Assembly: GCA_963678705.1 (NCBI GenBank)
Contig: OY783204.1
Coordinates: 12,968,759 to 13,032,758, forward strand
Source of the DNA: Panorpa germanica
Taxonomy: Eukaryota > Arthropoda > Insecta > Mecoptera > Panorpidae
Reading direction: 5' to 3'
Length of the DNA stretch: 64,000 nucleotides
Shown: positions 39,401 through 54,700 of the stretch, piece by piece
How the letters are laid out: the number at the start of each line of letters is the position of its first letter
How positions within the stretch are numbered: the first letter of the stretch is position 1
Translations under genes and position numbers: made by a program
The notes under the pieces: generated by a model
The model's input: the letters and a program-made list of their open reading frames with translations, nothing else
What the model was told of the DNA's origin: nothing
Database searches by the model: none

Positions 39401-42067
39401 AGATCTGGAAGATTGATCCTGTAATACCATGCCGAAGCACAATACACAACTATTAGCATAAATGCCCCCTTGTATAGTGTGGGCATAGTTGCCGAGTTAA
39501 GGCTTCATTCCGTCCTTGTGACACGCGCAAGGTGTGTTACATGTTTATCATTCGTTGTTACTGTATTTGTTTCGTAGCTTTGTAGCTTCAAGAAACTACA
39601 GATTTTATATATAGCAGGTCGAGAACGGCTTTCTAGGGTTTCTGTACTATTTGCATCGGTAAGGATCACATTATCGTTGGCAAAACATATGTCTACACAA
39701 CCTTTCGAGTGAGAAACACAGTTCTCGTCGAATACCATGTTCCAGAGCTCAGGCCCCATTACAGATCGCTGAGGACAACCTTTAGATAGTTGCCTTTTCA
39801 TGGAACGGTAATCGGTTTGTAAAATAATGTTCGACAATGAAAATAGTTCTCCATAGCGCAGTAGACGTACCTATAGGTTTTTGCCGGTCTAATTCTTTGA
39901 AGGTCACTTGGCCACCGGACATCAACAAAGGCACACTGAATTTCTATAAATATCTCATATACATACTTGTACTTATGCCTACTTACTTACCATTTGTTTG
40001 TTACCATTGAATGTTCATGAACGATCAATCACTATTTCCAAGAAAACCGCATATATTGTTCACTTAATCACTTATAACAATTAATACACTCTCATTATTA
40101 TTTAAAACACGCATTTATATAAACTAATTCTTGTGTTTTAATATTATTTATAGTTAATGTTATTCGACTTACTTGATAGTGGGCGGCAACCTTTTGTCTT
40201 CCGTATATTTGTAGTGTTTATATGAGGTCTTCCTTATATATCTCTACAGATTTCTTGAATTTTAAACCACTTGATGTTTTAGCACTAACACTAACCTAAT
40301 TATTATCACTTTTTTGTCTATCGCACTTATTATTGTCTTATATCAAACATCAAAGTTACAAATTTGAGGTTATGTTTATAAGACCGCGTGTACGCGTAAT
40401 GAAAAATTCGTTTTTAACACTGGTTTCCAACTGTCAAACTTTTGTAAAAACACTTTGTTTAGGGTAAATTAACACAAATTTAAAACAAACTTAAATACTT
40501 TTCGTTTGAAAAAGTATTTATATAATTTATTTAATTTTTTTCCATAATTAATTTCTCACTTTTAATCACTTTTTTCACCTAAAGTAGCAGGAGCCGATCA
40601 CACACATAGTAGATAGGAACCACTTGTGTTGCAAAGCAATATTAACGTCCTTGTAAACCAATACGTAGGTCTTCCTTTTTGTATTAAGTCCCATCTGTCT
40701 TGCCAGAGCCTATGCATATATGCATTCATCTCTTTGGCAATATATTTGGTATCGTCTCCAGACTTTTATCCTACAGCCGCATTAACTTTAAATCCTCGAA
40801 ATTTGTCGCATTAATTTTAAATCATCAAAATTTGATTTTTTCAGTTCTAGCGTAATTTGTACTTGAGTAGGTGCATAAGTGATTTTTAAATCTAAAGGAA
40901 TTGTCCCCAATATCACTTGCACCACTTCTGTAGATACAGTTCTGCAACAACGCGTCATCGTCAATAACATAGTTCTTTGCATGGAAGATCTGGAAGATTG
41001 ATCCTGTAATACCATGCCGAAGCACAATACACAACTATTAGCATAAATGCCCCCTTGTATAGTGTGGGCATAGTTGCCGAGTTAAGGCTTCATTCCGTCC
41101 TTGTGACACGCGCAAGGTGTGTTACATGTTTATCATTCGTTGTTACTGTATTTGTTTCGTAGCTTTGTAGCTTCAAGAAACTACAGATTTTATATATAGC
41201 AGGTCGAGAACGGCTTTCTAGGGTTTCTGTACTATTTGCACCGATAAGGATCACATTATCGTTGGCAAAACATATGTCTACACAACCTTTCGAGAGAAAA
41301 ACACAGTTCTCGTCGAATACCATGTTCCAGAGCTCAGGCCCCATTACAGATCGCTGAGGACAACCTTTAGATAGTTGCCTTTTCATGGAACGGTAATCGG
41401 TTTGTAAAATAATGTTCGACAATGAAAATAGTTCTCCATAGCGCAGTAGACGTACCTATAGGTTTTTGCCGGTCTAATTCTTTGAAGGTCACTTGGCCAC
41501 CGGACATCAACAAAGGCACACTGAATTTCTATAAATATCTCATATACATACTTGTACTTATGCCTACTTACTTACCATTTGTTTGTTACCATTGAATGTT
41601 CATGAACGATCAATCACTATTTCCAAGAAAACCGCATATATTGTTCACTTAATCACTTATAACAATTAATACACTCTCATTATTATTTAAAACACGCATT
41701 TATATAAACTAATTCTTGTGTTTTATTATTATTTATAGTTAATGTTATTCGACTTACTTGATAGTGGGCGGCAACCTTTTGTCTTCCGTATATTTGTAGT
41801 GTTTATATGAGGTCTTCCTTATATATCTCTACAGATTTCTTGAATTTTAAACCACTTGATGTTTCAGCACTAACACTAACCTAATTATTATCACTTTTTT
41901 GTCTATCGCACTTATTATTGTCTTATATCAAACATCAAAGTTACAAATTTGAGGTTATGTTTATAAGACCGCGTGTACGCGTAATGAAAAATTCGTTTTT
42001 AACACTGGTTTCCAACTGTCAAACTTTTGTTAAAACACTTTGTTTAGGGTAAACTAACACAAATTTA

Positions 42068-42337
42068 TGACGACACAGTGGGCGAGAGCATTGATGCTTG
42101 ACGCCGACTGCTGTGTCTTCGGGTTCGATCCCCGGACCAGATATATATTTTCTGGGTTTGGTTATTATGAACTTATATTGATTATGGTCATACATAATCG
42201 TACACTTATTAGGCAGTGGTGTAGCCCACATATATGAGGCCACGACACCATAAATACTGCCAACATTGAAGGAGGTCGTCGGTGATAGGACTCAGCATCG
42301 GAAATAGGCCGACGTTAAATAAATTAAATAAAAAAAA
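42068..42337 (+). mobile_element. tRNA-derived SINE, copy 1
   Basis: A 270-bp insertion flanked by the duplication AACACAAATTTA (42056-42067 and 42338-42349). It carries a B-box match GGGTTCGATCC (42121-42131), a plausible A-box region near CAGTGGGCGAGAGC, a non-tRNA body, and an A-rich tail (TTAAATAAATTAAATAAAA...). These are the standard marks of a Pol III-transcribed SINE mobilised by LINE machinery. The minus-strand frame inside it is not a gene. Confidence 0.88.
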
Positions 42338-45300
42338 AACACAAATTTAAAACAAACTTAAATACTTTTCGTTTGAAAAAGTATTTATATAATTTATTTA
42401 ATTTTTTTCCATAATTAATTTCTCACTTTTAATCACTTTTTTCACCTAAAGTAGCAGGAGCCGATCACACACATAGTAGATAGGAACCACTTGTGTTGCA
42501 AAGCAATATTAACGTCCTTGTAAACCAATACGTAGGTCTTCCTTTTTGTATTAAGTCCCATCTGTCTTGCCAGAGCCTATGCATATATGCATTCATCTCT
42601 TTGGCAATATATTTGGTATCGTCTCCAGACTTTTATCCTACAGCCGCATTAACTTTAAATCCTCGAAATTTGTCGCATTAATTTTAAATCATCAAAATTT
42701 GATTTTTTCAGTTCTAGCGTAATTTGTACTTGAGTAGGTGCATAAGTGATTTTTAAATCTAAAGGAATTGTCCCCAATATCACTTGCACCACTTCTGTAG
42801 ATACAGTTCTGCAACAACGCGTCATCGTCAATAACATAGTTCTTTGCATGGAAGATCTGGAAGATTGATCCTGTAATACCATGCCGAAGCACAATACACA
42901 ACTATTAGCATAAATGCCCCCTTGTATAGTGTGGGCATAGTTGCCGAGTTAAGGCTTCATTCCGTCCTTGTGACACGCGCAAGGTGTGTTACATGTTTAT
43001 CATTCGTTGTTACTGTATTTGTTTCGTAGCTTTGTAGCTTCAAGAAACTACAGATTTTATATATAGCAGGTCGAGAACGGCTTTCTAGGGTTTCTGTACT
43101 ATTTGCATCGGTAAGGATCACATTATCGCTGGCAAAACATATGTCTACACAACCTTTCGAGTGAGAAACACAGTTCTCGTCGAATACCATGTTCCAGAGC
43201 TCAGGCCCCATTACAGATCGCTGAGGACAACCTTTAGATAGTTGCCTTTTCATGGAACAGTAATCGGTTTGTAAAATAATGTTCGACAATGAAAATAGTT
43301 CTCCATAGCGCAGTAGACGTACCTATAGGTTTTTGCCGGTCTAATTCTTTGAAGGTCACTTGGCCACCGGACATCAACAAAGGCACACTGAATTTCTATA
43401 AATATCTCATATACATACTTGTACTTATGCCTACTTACTTACCATTTGTTTGTTACCATTGAATGTTCATGAACGATCAATCACTATTTCCAAGAAAACC
43501 GCATATATTGTTCACTTAATCACTTATAACAATTAATACACTCTCATTATTATTTAAAACACGCATTTATATAAACTAATTCTTGTGTTTTAATATTATT
43601 TATAGTTAATGTTATTCGACTTACTTGATAGTGGGCGGCAACCTTTTGTCTTCCGTATATTTGTAGTGTTTATATGAGGTCTTCCTTATATATCTCTACA
43701 GATTTCTTGAATTTTAAACCACTTGATGTTTTAGCACTAACACTAACCTAATTATTATCACTTTTTTGTCTATCGCACTTATTATTGTCTTATATCAAAC
43801 ATCAAAGTTACAAATTTGAGGTTATGTTTATAAGACCGCGTGTACGCGTAATGAAAAATTCGTTTTTAACACTGGTTTCCAACTGTCAAACTTTTGTAAA
43901 AACACTTTGTTTAGGGTAAATTAACACAAATTTAAAACAAACTTAAATACTTTTCGTTTGAAAAAGTATTTATATAATTTATTTAATTTTTTTCCATAAT
44001 TAATTTCTCACTTTTAATCACTTTTTTCACCTAAAGTAGCAGGAGCCGATCACACACATAGTAGATAGGAACCACTTGTGTTGCAAAGCAATATTAACGT
44101 CCTTGTAAACCAATACGTAGGTCTTCCTTTTTGTATTAAGTCCCATCTGTCTTGCCAGAGCCTATGCATATATGCATTCATCTCTTTGGCAATATATTTG
44201 GTATCGTCTCCAGACTTTTATCCTACAGCCGCATTAACTTTAAATCCTCGAAATTTGTCGCATTAATTTTAAATCATCAAAATTTGATTTTTTCAGTTCT
44301 AGCGTAATTTGTACTTGAGTAGGTGCATAAGTGATTTTTAAATCTAAAGGAATTGTCCCCAATATCACTTGCACCACTTCTGTAGATACAGTTCTGCAAC
44401 AACGCGTCATCGTCAATAACATAGTTCTTTGCATGGAAGATCTGGAAGATTGATCCTGTAATACCATGCCGAAGCACAATACACAACTATTAGCATAAAT
44501 GCCCCCTTGTATAGTGTGGGCATAGTTGCCGAGTTAAGGCTTCATTCCGTCCTTGTGACACGCGCAAGGTGTGTTACATGTTTATCATTCGTTGTTACTG
44601 TATTTGTTTCGTAGCTTTGTAGCTTCAAGAAACTACAGATTTTATATATAGCAGGTCGAGAACGGCTTTCTAGGGTTTCTGTACTATTTGCACCGATAAG
44701 GATCACATTATCGTTGGCAAAACATATGTCTACACAACCTTTCGAGAGAAAAACACAGTTCTCGTCGAATACCATGTTCCAGAGCTCAGGCCCCATTACA
44801 GATCGCTGAGGACAACCTTTAGATAGTTGCCTTTTCATGGAACGGTAATCGGTTTGTAAAATAATGTTCGACAATGAAAATAGTTCTCCATAGCGCAGTA
44901 GACGTACCTATAGGTTTTTGCCGGTCTAATTCTTTGAAGGTCACTTGGCCACCGGACATCAACAAAGGCACACTGAATTTCTATAAATATCTCATATACA
45001 TACTTGTACTTATGCCTACTTACTTACCATTTGTTTGTTACCATTGAATGTTCATGAACGATCAATCACTATTTCCAAGAAAACCGCATATATTGTTCAC
45101 TTAATCACTTATAACAATTAATACACTCTCATTATTATTTAAAACACGCATTTATATAAACTAATTCTTGTGTTTTATTATTATTTATAGTTAATGTTAT
45201 TCGACTTACTTGATAGTGGGCGGCAACCTTTTGTCTTCCGTATATTTGTAGTGTTTATATGAGGTCTTCCTTATATATCTCTACAGATTTCTTGAATTTT

Positions 45301-45519
45301 AAACCACTTGATGTTTCAGCACTAACACTAACCTAATTATTATCACTTTTTTGTCTATCGCACTTATTATTGTCTTATATCAAACATCAAAGTTACAAAT
45401 TTGAGGTTATGTTTATAAGACCGCGTGTACGCGTAATGAAAAATTCGTTTTTAACACTGGTTTCCAACTGTCAAACTTTTGTTAAAACACTTTGTTTAGG
45501 GTAAATTAACACAAATTTA

Positions 45520-45789
45520 TGACGACACAGTGGGCGAGAGCATTGATGCTTGACGCCGACTGCTGTGTCTTCGGGTTCGATCCCCGGACCAGATATATAT
45601 TTTCTGGGTTTGGTTATTATGAACTTATATTGATTATGGTCATACATAATCGTACACTTATTAGGCAGTGGTGTAGCCCACATATATGAGGCCACGACAC
45701 CATAAATACTGCCAACATTGAAGGAGGTCGTCGGTGATAGGACTCAGCATCGGAAATAGGCCGACGTTAAATAAATTAAATAAAAAAAA
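45520..45789 (+). mobile_element. tRNA-derived SINE, copy 2 (copied with the satellite)
   Basis: Same body, same tail and same site in the satellite unit as copy 1, with duplication copies at 45508-45519 and 45790-45801; the B box is at 45573-45583. Identity of position shows it was copied by satellite amplification rather than by a second insertion. Confidence 0.88.
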
Positions 45790-48700
45790 AACACAAATTT
45801 AAAACAAACTTAAATACTTTTCGTTTGAAAAAGTATTTATATAATTTATTTAATTTTTTTCCATAATTAATTTCTCACTTTTAATCACTTTTTTCACCTA
45901 AAGTAGCAGGAGCCGATCACACACATAGTAGATAGGAACCACTTGTGTTGCAAAGCAATATTAACGTCCTTGTAAACCAATACGTAGGTCTTCCTTTTTG
46001 TATTAAGTCCCATCTGTCTTGCCAGAGCCTATGCATATATGCATTCATCTCTTTGGCAATATATTTGGTATCGTCTCCAGACTTTTATCCTACAGCCGCA
46101 TTAACTTTAAATCCTCGAAATTTGTCGCATTAATTTTAAATCATCAAAATTTGATTTTTTCAGTTCTAGCGTAATTTGTACTTGAGTAGGTGCATAAGTG
46201 ATTTTTAAATCTAAAGGAATTGTCCCCAATATCACTTGCACCACTTCTGTAGATACAGTTCTGCAACAACGCGTCATCGTCAATAACATAGTTCTTTGCA
46301 TGGAAGATCTGGAAGATTGATCCTGTAATACCATGCCGAAGCACAATACACAACTATTAGCATAAATGCCCCCTTGTATAGTGTGGGCATAGTTGCCGAG
46401 TTAAGGCTTCATTCCGTCCTTGTGACACGCGCAAGGTGTGTTACATGTTTATCATTCGTTGTTACTGTATTTGTTTCGTAGCTTTGTAGCTTCAAGAAAC
46501 TACAGATTTTATATATAGCAGGTCGAGAACGGCTTTCTAGGGTTTCTGTACTATTTGCATCGGTAAGGATCACATTATCGTTGGCAAAACATATGTCTAC
46601 ACAACCTTTCGAGTGAGAAACACAGTTCTCGTCGAATACCATGTTCCAGAGCTCAGGCCCCATTACAGATCGCTGAGGACAACCTTTAGATAGTTGCCTT
46701 TTCATGGAACAGTAATCGGTTTGTAAAATAATGTTCGACAATGAAAATAGTTCTCCATAGCGCAGTAGACGTACCTATAGGTTTTTGCCGGTCTAATTCT
46801 TTGAAGGTCACTTGGCCACCGGACATCAACAAAGGCACACTGAATTTCTATAAATATCTCATATACATACTTGTACTTATGCCTACTTACTTACCATTTG
46901 TTTGTTACCATTGAATGTTCATGAACGATCAATCACTATTTCCAAGAAAACCGCATATATTGTTCACTTAATCACTTATAACAATTAATACACTCTCATT
47001 ATTATTTAAAACACGCATTTATATAAACTAATTCTTGTGTTTTAATATTATTTATAGTTAATGTTATTCGACTTACTTGATAGTGGGCGGCAACCTTTTG
47101 TCTTCTGTATATTTGTATTGTTTATATGAGGTCTTCCTTATATATCTCTACAGATTTCTTGAATTTTAAACCACTTGATGTTTTAGCACTAACACTAACC
47201 TAATTATTATCACTTTTTTTGTCTATCGCACTTATTAATGTCTTGTATCAAACATCAAAGTTACAAATTTGAGGTTATGTTTATAAGACCGCGTGTACGC
47301 GTAATGAAAAATTCGTTTTTAACACTGGTTTCCAACTGTCAATCTTTTGTAAAAACACTTTGTTTAGGGTAAATTAACACAAATTTAAAACAAACTTAAA
47401 TACTTTTCGTTTGAAAAAGTATTCATATAATTTATTTAATTTTTTTCCATAATTAATTTCTCACTTTTAATCACTTTTTTCACCTAAAGTAGCAGGAGCC
47501 GATCACACACATAGTAGATAGGAACCACTTGTGTTGCAAAGCAATATTAACGTCCTTGTAAACCAATACGTAGGTCTTCCTTTTTGTATTAAGTCCCATC
47601 TGTCTTGCCAGAGCCTATGCATATATGCATTCATCTCTTTGGCAATATATTTGGTATCGTCTCCAGACTTTTATCCTACAGCCGCATTAACTTTAAATCC
47701 TCGAAATTTGTCGCATTAATTTTAAATCATCAAAATTTGATTTTTTCAGTTCTAGCGTAATTTGTACTTGAGTAAGTGCATAAGTGATTTTTAAATCTAA
47801 AGGAATTGTCCCCAATATCACTTGCACCACTTCTGTAGATACAGTTCTGCAACAACGCGTCATCGTCAATAACATAGTTCTTTGCATGGAAGATCTGGAA
47901 GATTGATCCTGTAATACCATGCCGAAGCACAATACACAACTATTAGCATAAATGCCCCCTTGTATAGTGTGGGCATAGTTGCCGAGTTAAGGCTTCATTC
48001 CGTCCTTGTGACACGCGCAAGGTGTGTTACATGTTTATCATTCGTTGTTACTGTATTTGTTTCGTAGCTTTGTAGCTTCAAGAAACTACAGATTTTATAT
48101 ATAGCAGGTCGAGAACGGCTTTCTAGGGTTTCTGTACTATTTGCATCGGTAAGGATCACATTATCGTTGGCAAAACATATGTCTACACAACCTTTCGAGT
48201 GAGAAACACAGTTCTCGTCGAATACCATGTTCCAGAGCTCAGGCCCCATTACAGATCGCTGAGGACAACCTTTAGATAGTTGCCTTTTCATGGAACAGTA
48301 ATCGGTTTGTAAAATAATGTTCGACAATGAAAATAGTTTTCCATAGCGCAGTAGACGTACCTATAGGTTTTTGCCGGTCTAAATCTTTGAAGGTCACTTG
48401 GCCACCGGACATCAACAAAGGCACACTGAATTTCTATAAATATCTCATATACATACTTGTACTTATGCCTACTTACTTACCATTTGTTTGTTACCATTGA
48501 ATGTTCATGAACGATCAATCACTATTTCCAAGAAAACCGCATATATTGTTCACTTAATCACTTATAACAATTAATACACTCTCATTATTATTTAAAACAC
48601 GCATTTATATAAACTAATTCTTGTGTTTTAATATTATTTATAGTTAATGTTATTCGACTTACTTGATAGTGGGCGGCAACCTTTTGTCTTCTGTATATTT

Positions 48701-51700
48701 GTATTGTTTATATGAGGTCTTCCTTATATATCTCTACAGATTTCTTGAATTTTAAACCACTTGATGTTTTAGCACTAACACTAACCTAATTATTATCACT
48801 TTTTTTGTCTATCGCACTTATTAATGTCTTATATCAAACATCAAAGTTACAAATTTGAGGTTATGTTTATAAGACCGCGTGTACGCGTAATGAAAAATTC
48901 GTTTTTAACACTGGTTTCCAACTGTAAATCTTTTGTAAAAACACTTTGTTTAGGGTAAATTAACACAAATTTAAAACAAACTTAAATAGTTTTCGTTTGA
49001 AAAAGTATTCATATAATTTATTTAATTTTTTTCCATAATTAATTTATCACTTTTAATCACTTTTTTCACCTAAAGTAGCAGGAGCCGATCACACACATAG
49101 TAGATAGGAACCACTTGTGTTGCAAAGCAATATTAACGTCCTTGTAAACCAATACGTAGGTCTTCCTTTTTGTATTAAGTCCCATCTGTCTTGCCAGAGC
49201 CTATGCATATATGCATTCATCTCTTTGGCAATATATTTAGTATCGTCTCCAGACTTTTATCCTACAGCCGCATTAACTTTAAATCCTCGAAATTTGTCGC
49301 AATAATTTTAAATCATCAAAATTTGATTTTTTCAGTTCTAGCGTAATTTGTACTTGAGTAAGTGCATAAGTGATTTTTAAATCTAAAGGAATTGTCCATA
49401 ATATCACTTGCACCACTTCTGTAGATACAGTTCTGCAACAACGCGTCATCGTCAATAACATAGTTCTTTGCATGGAAGATCTGGAAGATTGATCCTGTAA
49501 TACCATGCCGAAGCACAATACACAACTATTAGCATAAATGCCCCCTTGTATAGTGTGGGCATAGTTGCCGAGTTAAGGCTTCATTCCGTCCTTGTGACAC
49601 GCGCAAGGTGTGTTACATGTTTATCATTCGTTGTTACTGTATTTGTTTCGTAGCTTTGTAGCTTCAAGAAACTACAGATTTTATATATAGCAGGTCGAGA
49701 ACGGCTTTCTAGGGTTTCTGTACTATTTGCATTAATAAGGATCACATTATCGTTGGCAAAACATATGTCTACACAACCTTTCGAGTGAGAAACACAGTTC
49801 TCGTCGAATACCATGTTCCAGAGCTCATGCCCCATTACAGATCGCTGAGGACAACCTTTAGATAGTTGCCTTTTCATGGAACGGTAATCGGTTTGTAAAA
49901 TAATGTTCGACAATGAAAATAGTTCTCCATAGCGCAGTAGACGTACCTATAGGTTTTTGCCGGTCTAATTCTTTGAAGGTCACTTGGCTACCGGACATCA
50001 ACAAAGGCACACTGAATTTCTATAAATATCTCATATACATACTTGTACTTATGCCTACTTACTTACCATTTGTTTGTTACCATTGAATGTTCATGAACGA
50101 TCAATCACTATTTCCAAGAAAACCGCATATATTGTTCACTTAATCACTTATAACAATTAATACACTCTCATTATTATTTAAAACACGCATTTATATAAAC
50201 TAATTCTTGTGTTTTAATATTATTTATAGTTAATGTTATTCGACTTACTTGATAGTGGGCGGCAACCTTTTGTCTTCTGTATATTTGTATTGTTTATATG
50301 AGGTCTTCCTTATATATCTCTACATATTTCTTGAATTTTAAACCACTTGATGTTTTAGCACTAACACTAACCTAATTATTATCACTTTTTTTGTCTATCG
50401 CACTTATTAATGTCTTATATCAAACATCAAAGTTACAAATTTGAGGTTATGTTTATAAGACCGCGTGTACGCGTAATGAAAAATTCGTTTTTAACACTGG
50501 TTTCCAACTGTCAATCTTTTGTAAAAACACTTTGTTTAGGGTAAATTAACACAAATTTAAAACAAACTTAAATACTTTTCGTTTGAAAAAGTATTCATAT
50601 AATTTATTTAATTTTTTTCCATAATTAATTTCTCACTTTTAATCACTTTTTTCACCTAAAGTAGCAGGAGCCGATCACACACATAGTAGATAGGAACCAC
50701 TTGTGTTGCAAAGCAATATTAACGTCCTTGTAAACCAATACGTAGGTCTTCCTTTTTGTATTAAGTCCCATCTGTCTTGCCAGAGCCTATGCATATATGC
50801 ATTCATCTCTTTGGCAATATATTTGGTATCGTCTCCAGACTTTTATCCTACAGCCGCATTAACTTTAAATCCTCGAAATTTGTCGCATTAATTTTAAATC
50901 ATCAAAATTTGATTTTTTCAGTTCTAGCGTAATTTGTACTTGAGTAGGTGCATAAGTGATTTTTAAATCTAAAGGAATTGTCCCCAATATCACTTGCACC
51001 ACTTCTGTAGATACAGTTCTGCAACAACGCGTCATCGTCAATAACATAGTTCTTTGCATGGAAGATCTGGAAGATTGATCCTGTAATACCATGCCGAAGC
51101 ACAATACACAACTATTAGCATAAATGCCCCCTTGTATAGTGTGGGCATAGTTGCCGAGTTAAGGCTTCATTCCGTCCTTGTGACACGCGCAAGGTGTGTT
51201 ACATGTTTATCATTCGTTGTTACTGTATTTGTTTCGTAGCTTTGTAGCTTCAAGAAACTACAGATTTTATATATAGCAGGTCGAGAACGGCTTTCTAGGG
51301 TTTCTGTACTATTTGCATCGGTAAGGATCACATTATCGTTGGCAAAACATATGTCTACACAACCTTTCGAGTGAGAAACACAGTTCTCGTCGAATACCAT
51401 GTTCCAGAGCTCAGGCCCCATTACAGATCGCTGAGGACAACCTTTAGATAGTTGCCTTTTCATGGAACAGTAATCGGTTTGTAAAATAATGTTCGACAAT
51501 GAAAATAGTTCTCCATAGCGCAGTAGACGTACCTATAGGTTTTTGCCGGTCTAATTCTTTGAAGGTCACTTGGCCACCGGACATCAACAAAGGCACACTG
51601 AATTTCTATAAATATCTCATATACATACTTGTACTTATGCCTACTTACTTACCATTTGTTTGTTACCATTGAATGTTCATGAACGATCAATCACTATTTC

Positions 51701-54700
51701 CAAGAAAACCGCATATATTGTTCACTTAATCACTTATAACAATTAATACACTCTCATTATTATTTAAAACACGCATTTATATAAACTAATTCTTGTGTTT
51801 TAATATTATTTATAGTTAATGTTATTCGACTTACTTGATAGTGGGCGGCAACCTTTTGTCTTCTGTATATTTGTATTGTTTATATGAGGTCTTCCTTATA
51901 TATCTCTACATATTTCTTGAATTTTAAACCACTTGATGTTTTAGCACTAACACTAACCTAATTATTATCACTTTTTTTGTCTATCGCACTTATTAATGTC
52001 TTATATCAAACATCAAAGTTACAAATTTGAGGTTATGTTTATAAGACCGCGTGTACGCGTAATGAAAAATTCGTTTTTAACACTGGTTTCCAACTGTCAA
52101 TCTTTTGTAAAAACACTTTGTTTAGGGTAAATTAACACAAATTTAAAACAAACTTAAATACTTTTCGTTTGAAAAAGTATTCATATAATTTATTTAATTT
52201 TTTTCCATAATTAATTTCTCACTTTTAATCACTTTTTTCACCTAAAGTAGCAGGAGCCGATCACACACATAGTAGATAGGAACCACTTGTGTTGCAAAGC
52301 AATATTAACGTCCTTGTAAACCAATACGTAGGTCTTCCTTTTTGTATTAAGTCCCATCTGTCTTGCCAGAGCCTATGCATATATGCATTCATCTCTTTGG
52401 CAATATATTTGGTATCGTCTCCAGACTTTTATCCTACAGCCGCATTAACTTTAAATCCTCGAAATTTGTCGCATTAATTTTAAATCATCAAAATTTGATT
52501 TTTTCAGTTCTAGCGTAATTTGTACTTGAGTAGGTGCATAAGTGATTTTTAAATCTAAAGGAATTGTCCCCAATATCACTTGCACCACTTTTGTAGATAC
52601 AGTTCTGCAACAACGCGTCATCGTCAATAACATAGTTCTTTGCATGGAAGATCTGGAAGATTGATCCTGTAATACCATGCCGAAGCACAATACACAACTA
52701 TTAGCATAAATGCCCCCTTGTATAGTGTGGGCATAGTTGCCGAGTTAAGGCTTCATTCCGTCCTTGTGACACGCGCAAGGTGTGTTACATGTTTATCATT
52801 CGTTGTTACTGTATTTGTTTCGTAGCTTTGTAGCTTCAAGAAACTACAGATTTTATATATAGCAGGTCGAGAACGGCTTTCTAGGGTTTCTGTACTATTT
52901 GCATCGGTAAGGATCACATTATCGTTGGCAAAACATATGTCTACACAACCTTTCGAGTGAGAAACACAGTTCTCGTCGAATACCATGTTCCAGAGCTCAG
53001 GCCCCATTACAGATCGCTGAGGACAACCTTTAGATAGTTGCCTTTTCATGGAACAGTAATCGGTTTGTAAAATAATGTTCGACAATGAAAATAGTTCTCC
53101 ATAGCGCAGTAGACGTACCTATAGGTTTTTGCCGGTCTAATTCTTTGAAGGTCACTTGGCCACCGGACATCAACAAAGGCACACTGAATTTCTATAAATA
53201 TCTCATATACATACTTGTACTTATGCCTACTTACTTACCATTTGTTTGTTACCATTGAATGTTCATGAACGATCAATCACTATTTCCAAGAAAACCGCAT
53301 ATATTGTTCACTTAATCACTTATAACAATTAATACACTCTCATTATTATTTAAAACACGCATTTATATAAACTAATTCTTGTGTTTTAATATTATTTATA
53401 GTTAATGTTATTCGACTTACTTGATAGTGGGCGGCAACCTTTTGTCTTCTGTATATTTGTATTGTTTATATGAGGTCTTCCTTATATATCTCTACAGATT
53501 TCTTGAATTTTAAACCACTTGATGTTTTAGCACTAACACTAACCTAATTATTATCACTTTTTTTGTCTATCGCACTTATTAATGTCTTATATCAAACATC
53601 AAAGTTACAAATTTGAGGTTATGTTTATAAGACCGCGTGTACGCGTAATGAAAAATTCGTTTTTAACACTGGTTTCCAACTGTCAATCTTTTGTAAAAAC
53701 ACTTTGTTTAGGGTAAATTAACACAAATTTAAAACAAACTTAAATACTTTGCGTTTAAAAAAGTATTCATATAATTTATTTAATTTTTTTCCATAATTAA
53801 TTTCTCACTTTTAATCACTTTTTTCACCTAAAGTAGCAGGAGCCGATCACACACATAGTAGATAGGAACCACTTGTGTTGCAAAGCAATATTAACGTCCT
53901 TGTAAACCAATACGTAGGTCTTCCTTTTTGTATTAAGTCCCATCTGTCTTGCCAGAGCCTATGCATATATGCATTCATCTCTTTGGCAATATATTTGGTA
54001 TCGTCTCCAGACTTTTATCCTACAGCCGCATTAACTTTAAATCCTCGAAATTTGTCGCATTAATTTTAAATCATCAAAATTTGATTTTTTCAGTTCTAGC
54101 GTAATTTGTACTTGAGTAAGTGCATGAGTGATTTTTAAATCTAAAGGAATTGTCCCCAATATCACTTGCACCACTTCTGTAGATACAGTTCTGCAACAAC
54201 GCGTCATCGTCAATAACATAGTTCTTTGCATGGAAGATCTGAAAGATTGATCCTGTAATACCATGCCGAAGCACAATACACAACTATTAGCATAAATGCC
54301 CCCTTGTATAGTGTGGGCATAGTTGCCGAGTTAAGGCTTCATTCCGTCCTTGTGACACGCGCAAGGTGTGTTACATGTTTATCATTCGTTGTTACTGTAT
54401 TTGTTTCGTAGCTTTGTAGCTTCAAGAAACTACAGATTTTATATATAGCAGGTCGAGAACTGCTTTATAGAGTTTCTGTACTATTTGCATCGGTAAGGAT
54501 CACATTATCGTTGGCAAAACATATGTCTACACAACCTTTCGAGTGAGAAACACAGTTCTCGTCGAATACCATGTTCCAGAGCTCAGGCCCCATTACAGAT
54601 CGCTGAGGACAACCTTAAGATAGTTGCCTTTTCATGGAACAGTAATCGGTTTGTAAAATAATGTTCGACAATGAAAATAGTTCTCCATAGCGCAGTAGAC

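Larger units (their letters stand above)
40172..47075. repeat. Duplicated two-unit higher-order repeat (2 x 3,452 bp)
   Basis: 40172-43623 and 43624-47075 each consist of one plain unit followed by one SINE-bearing unit. Both plain units share a marker in the RT relic (CGAGAGAAAAACACAG), and both second units carry the same SINE at the same site. Shared markers and equal length show that a dimer block was duplicated after the SINE inserted. Confidence 0.88.

Noticed and set aside
42019..42243. 74-aa minus-strand frame in the SINE
   Set aside because: It spans the junction of satellite and SINE, has no domain, and is explained by the SINE insertion.
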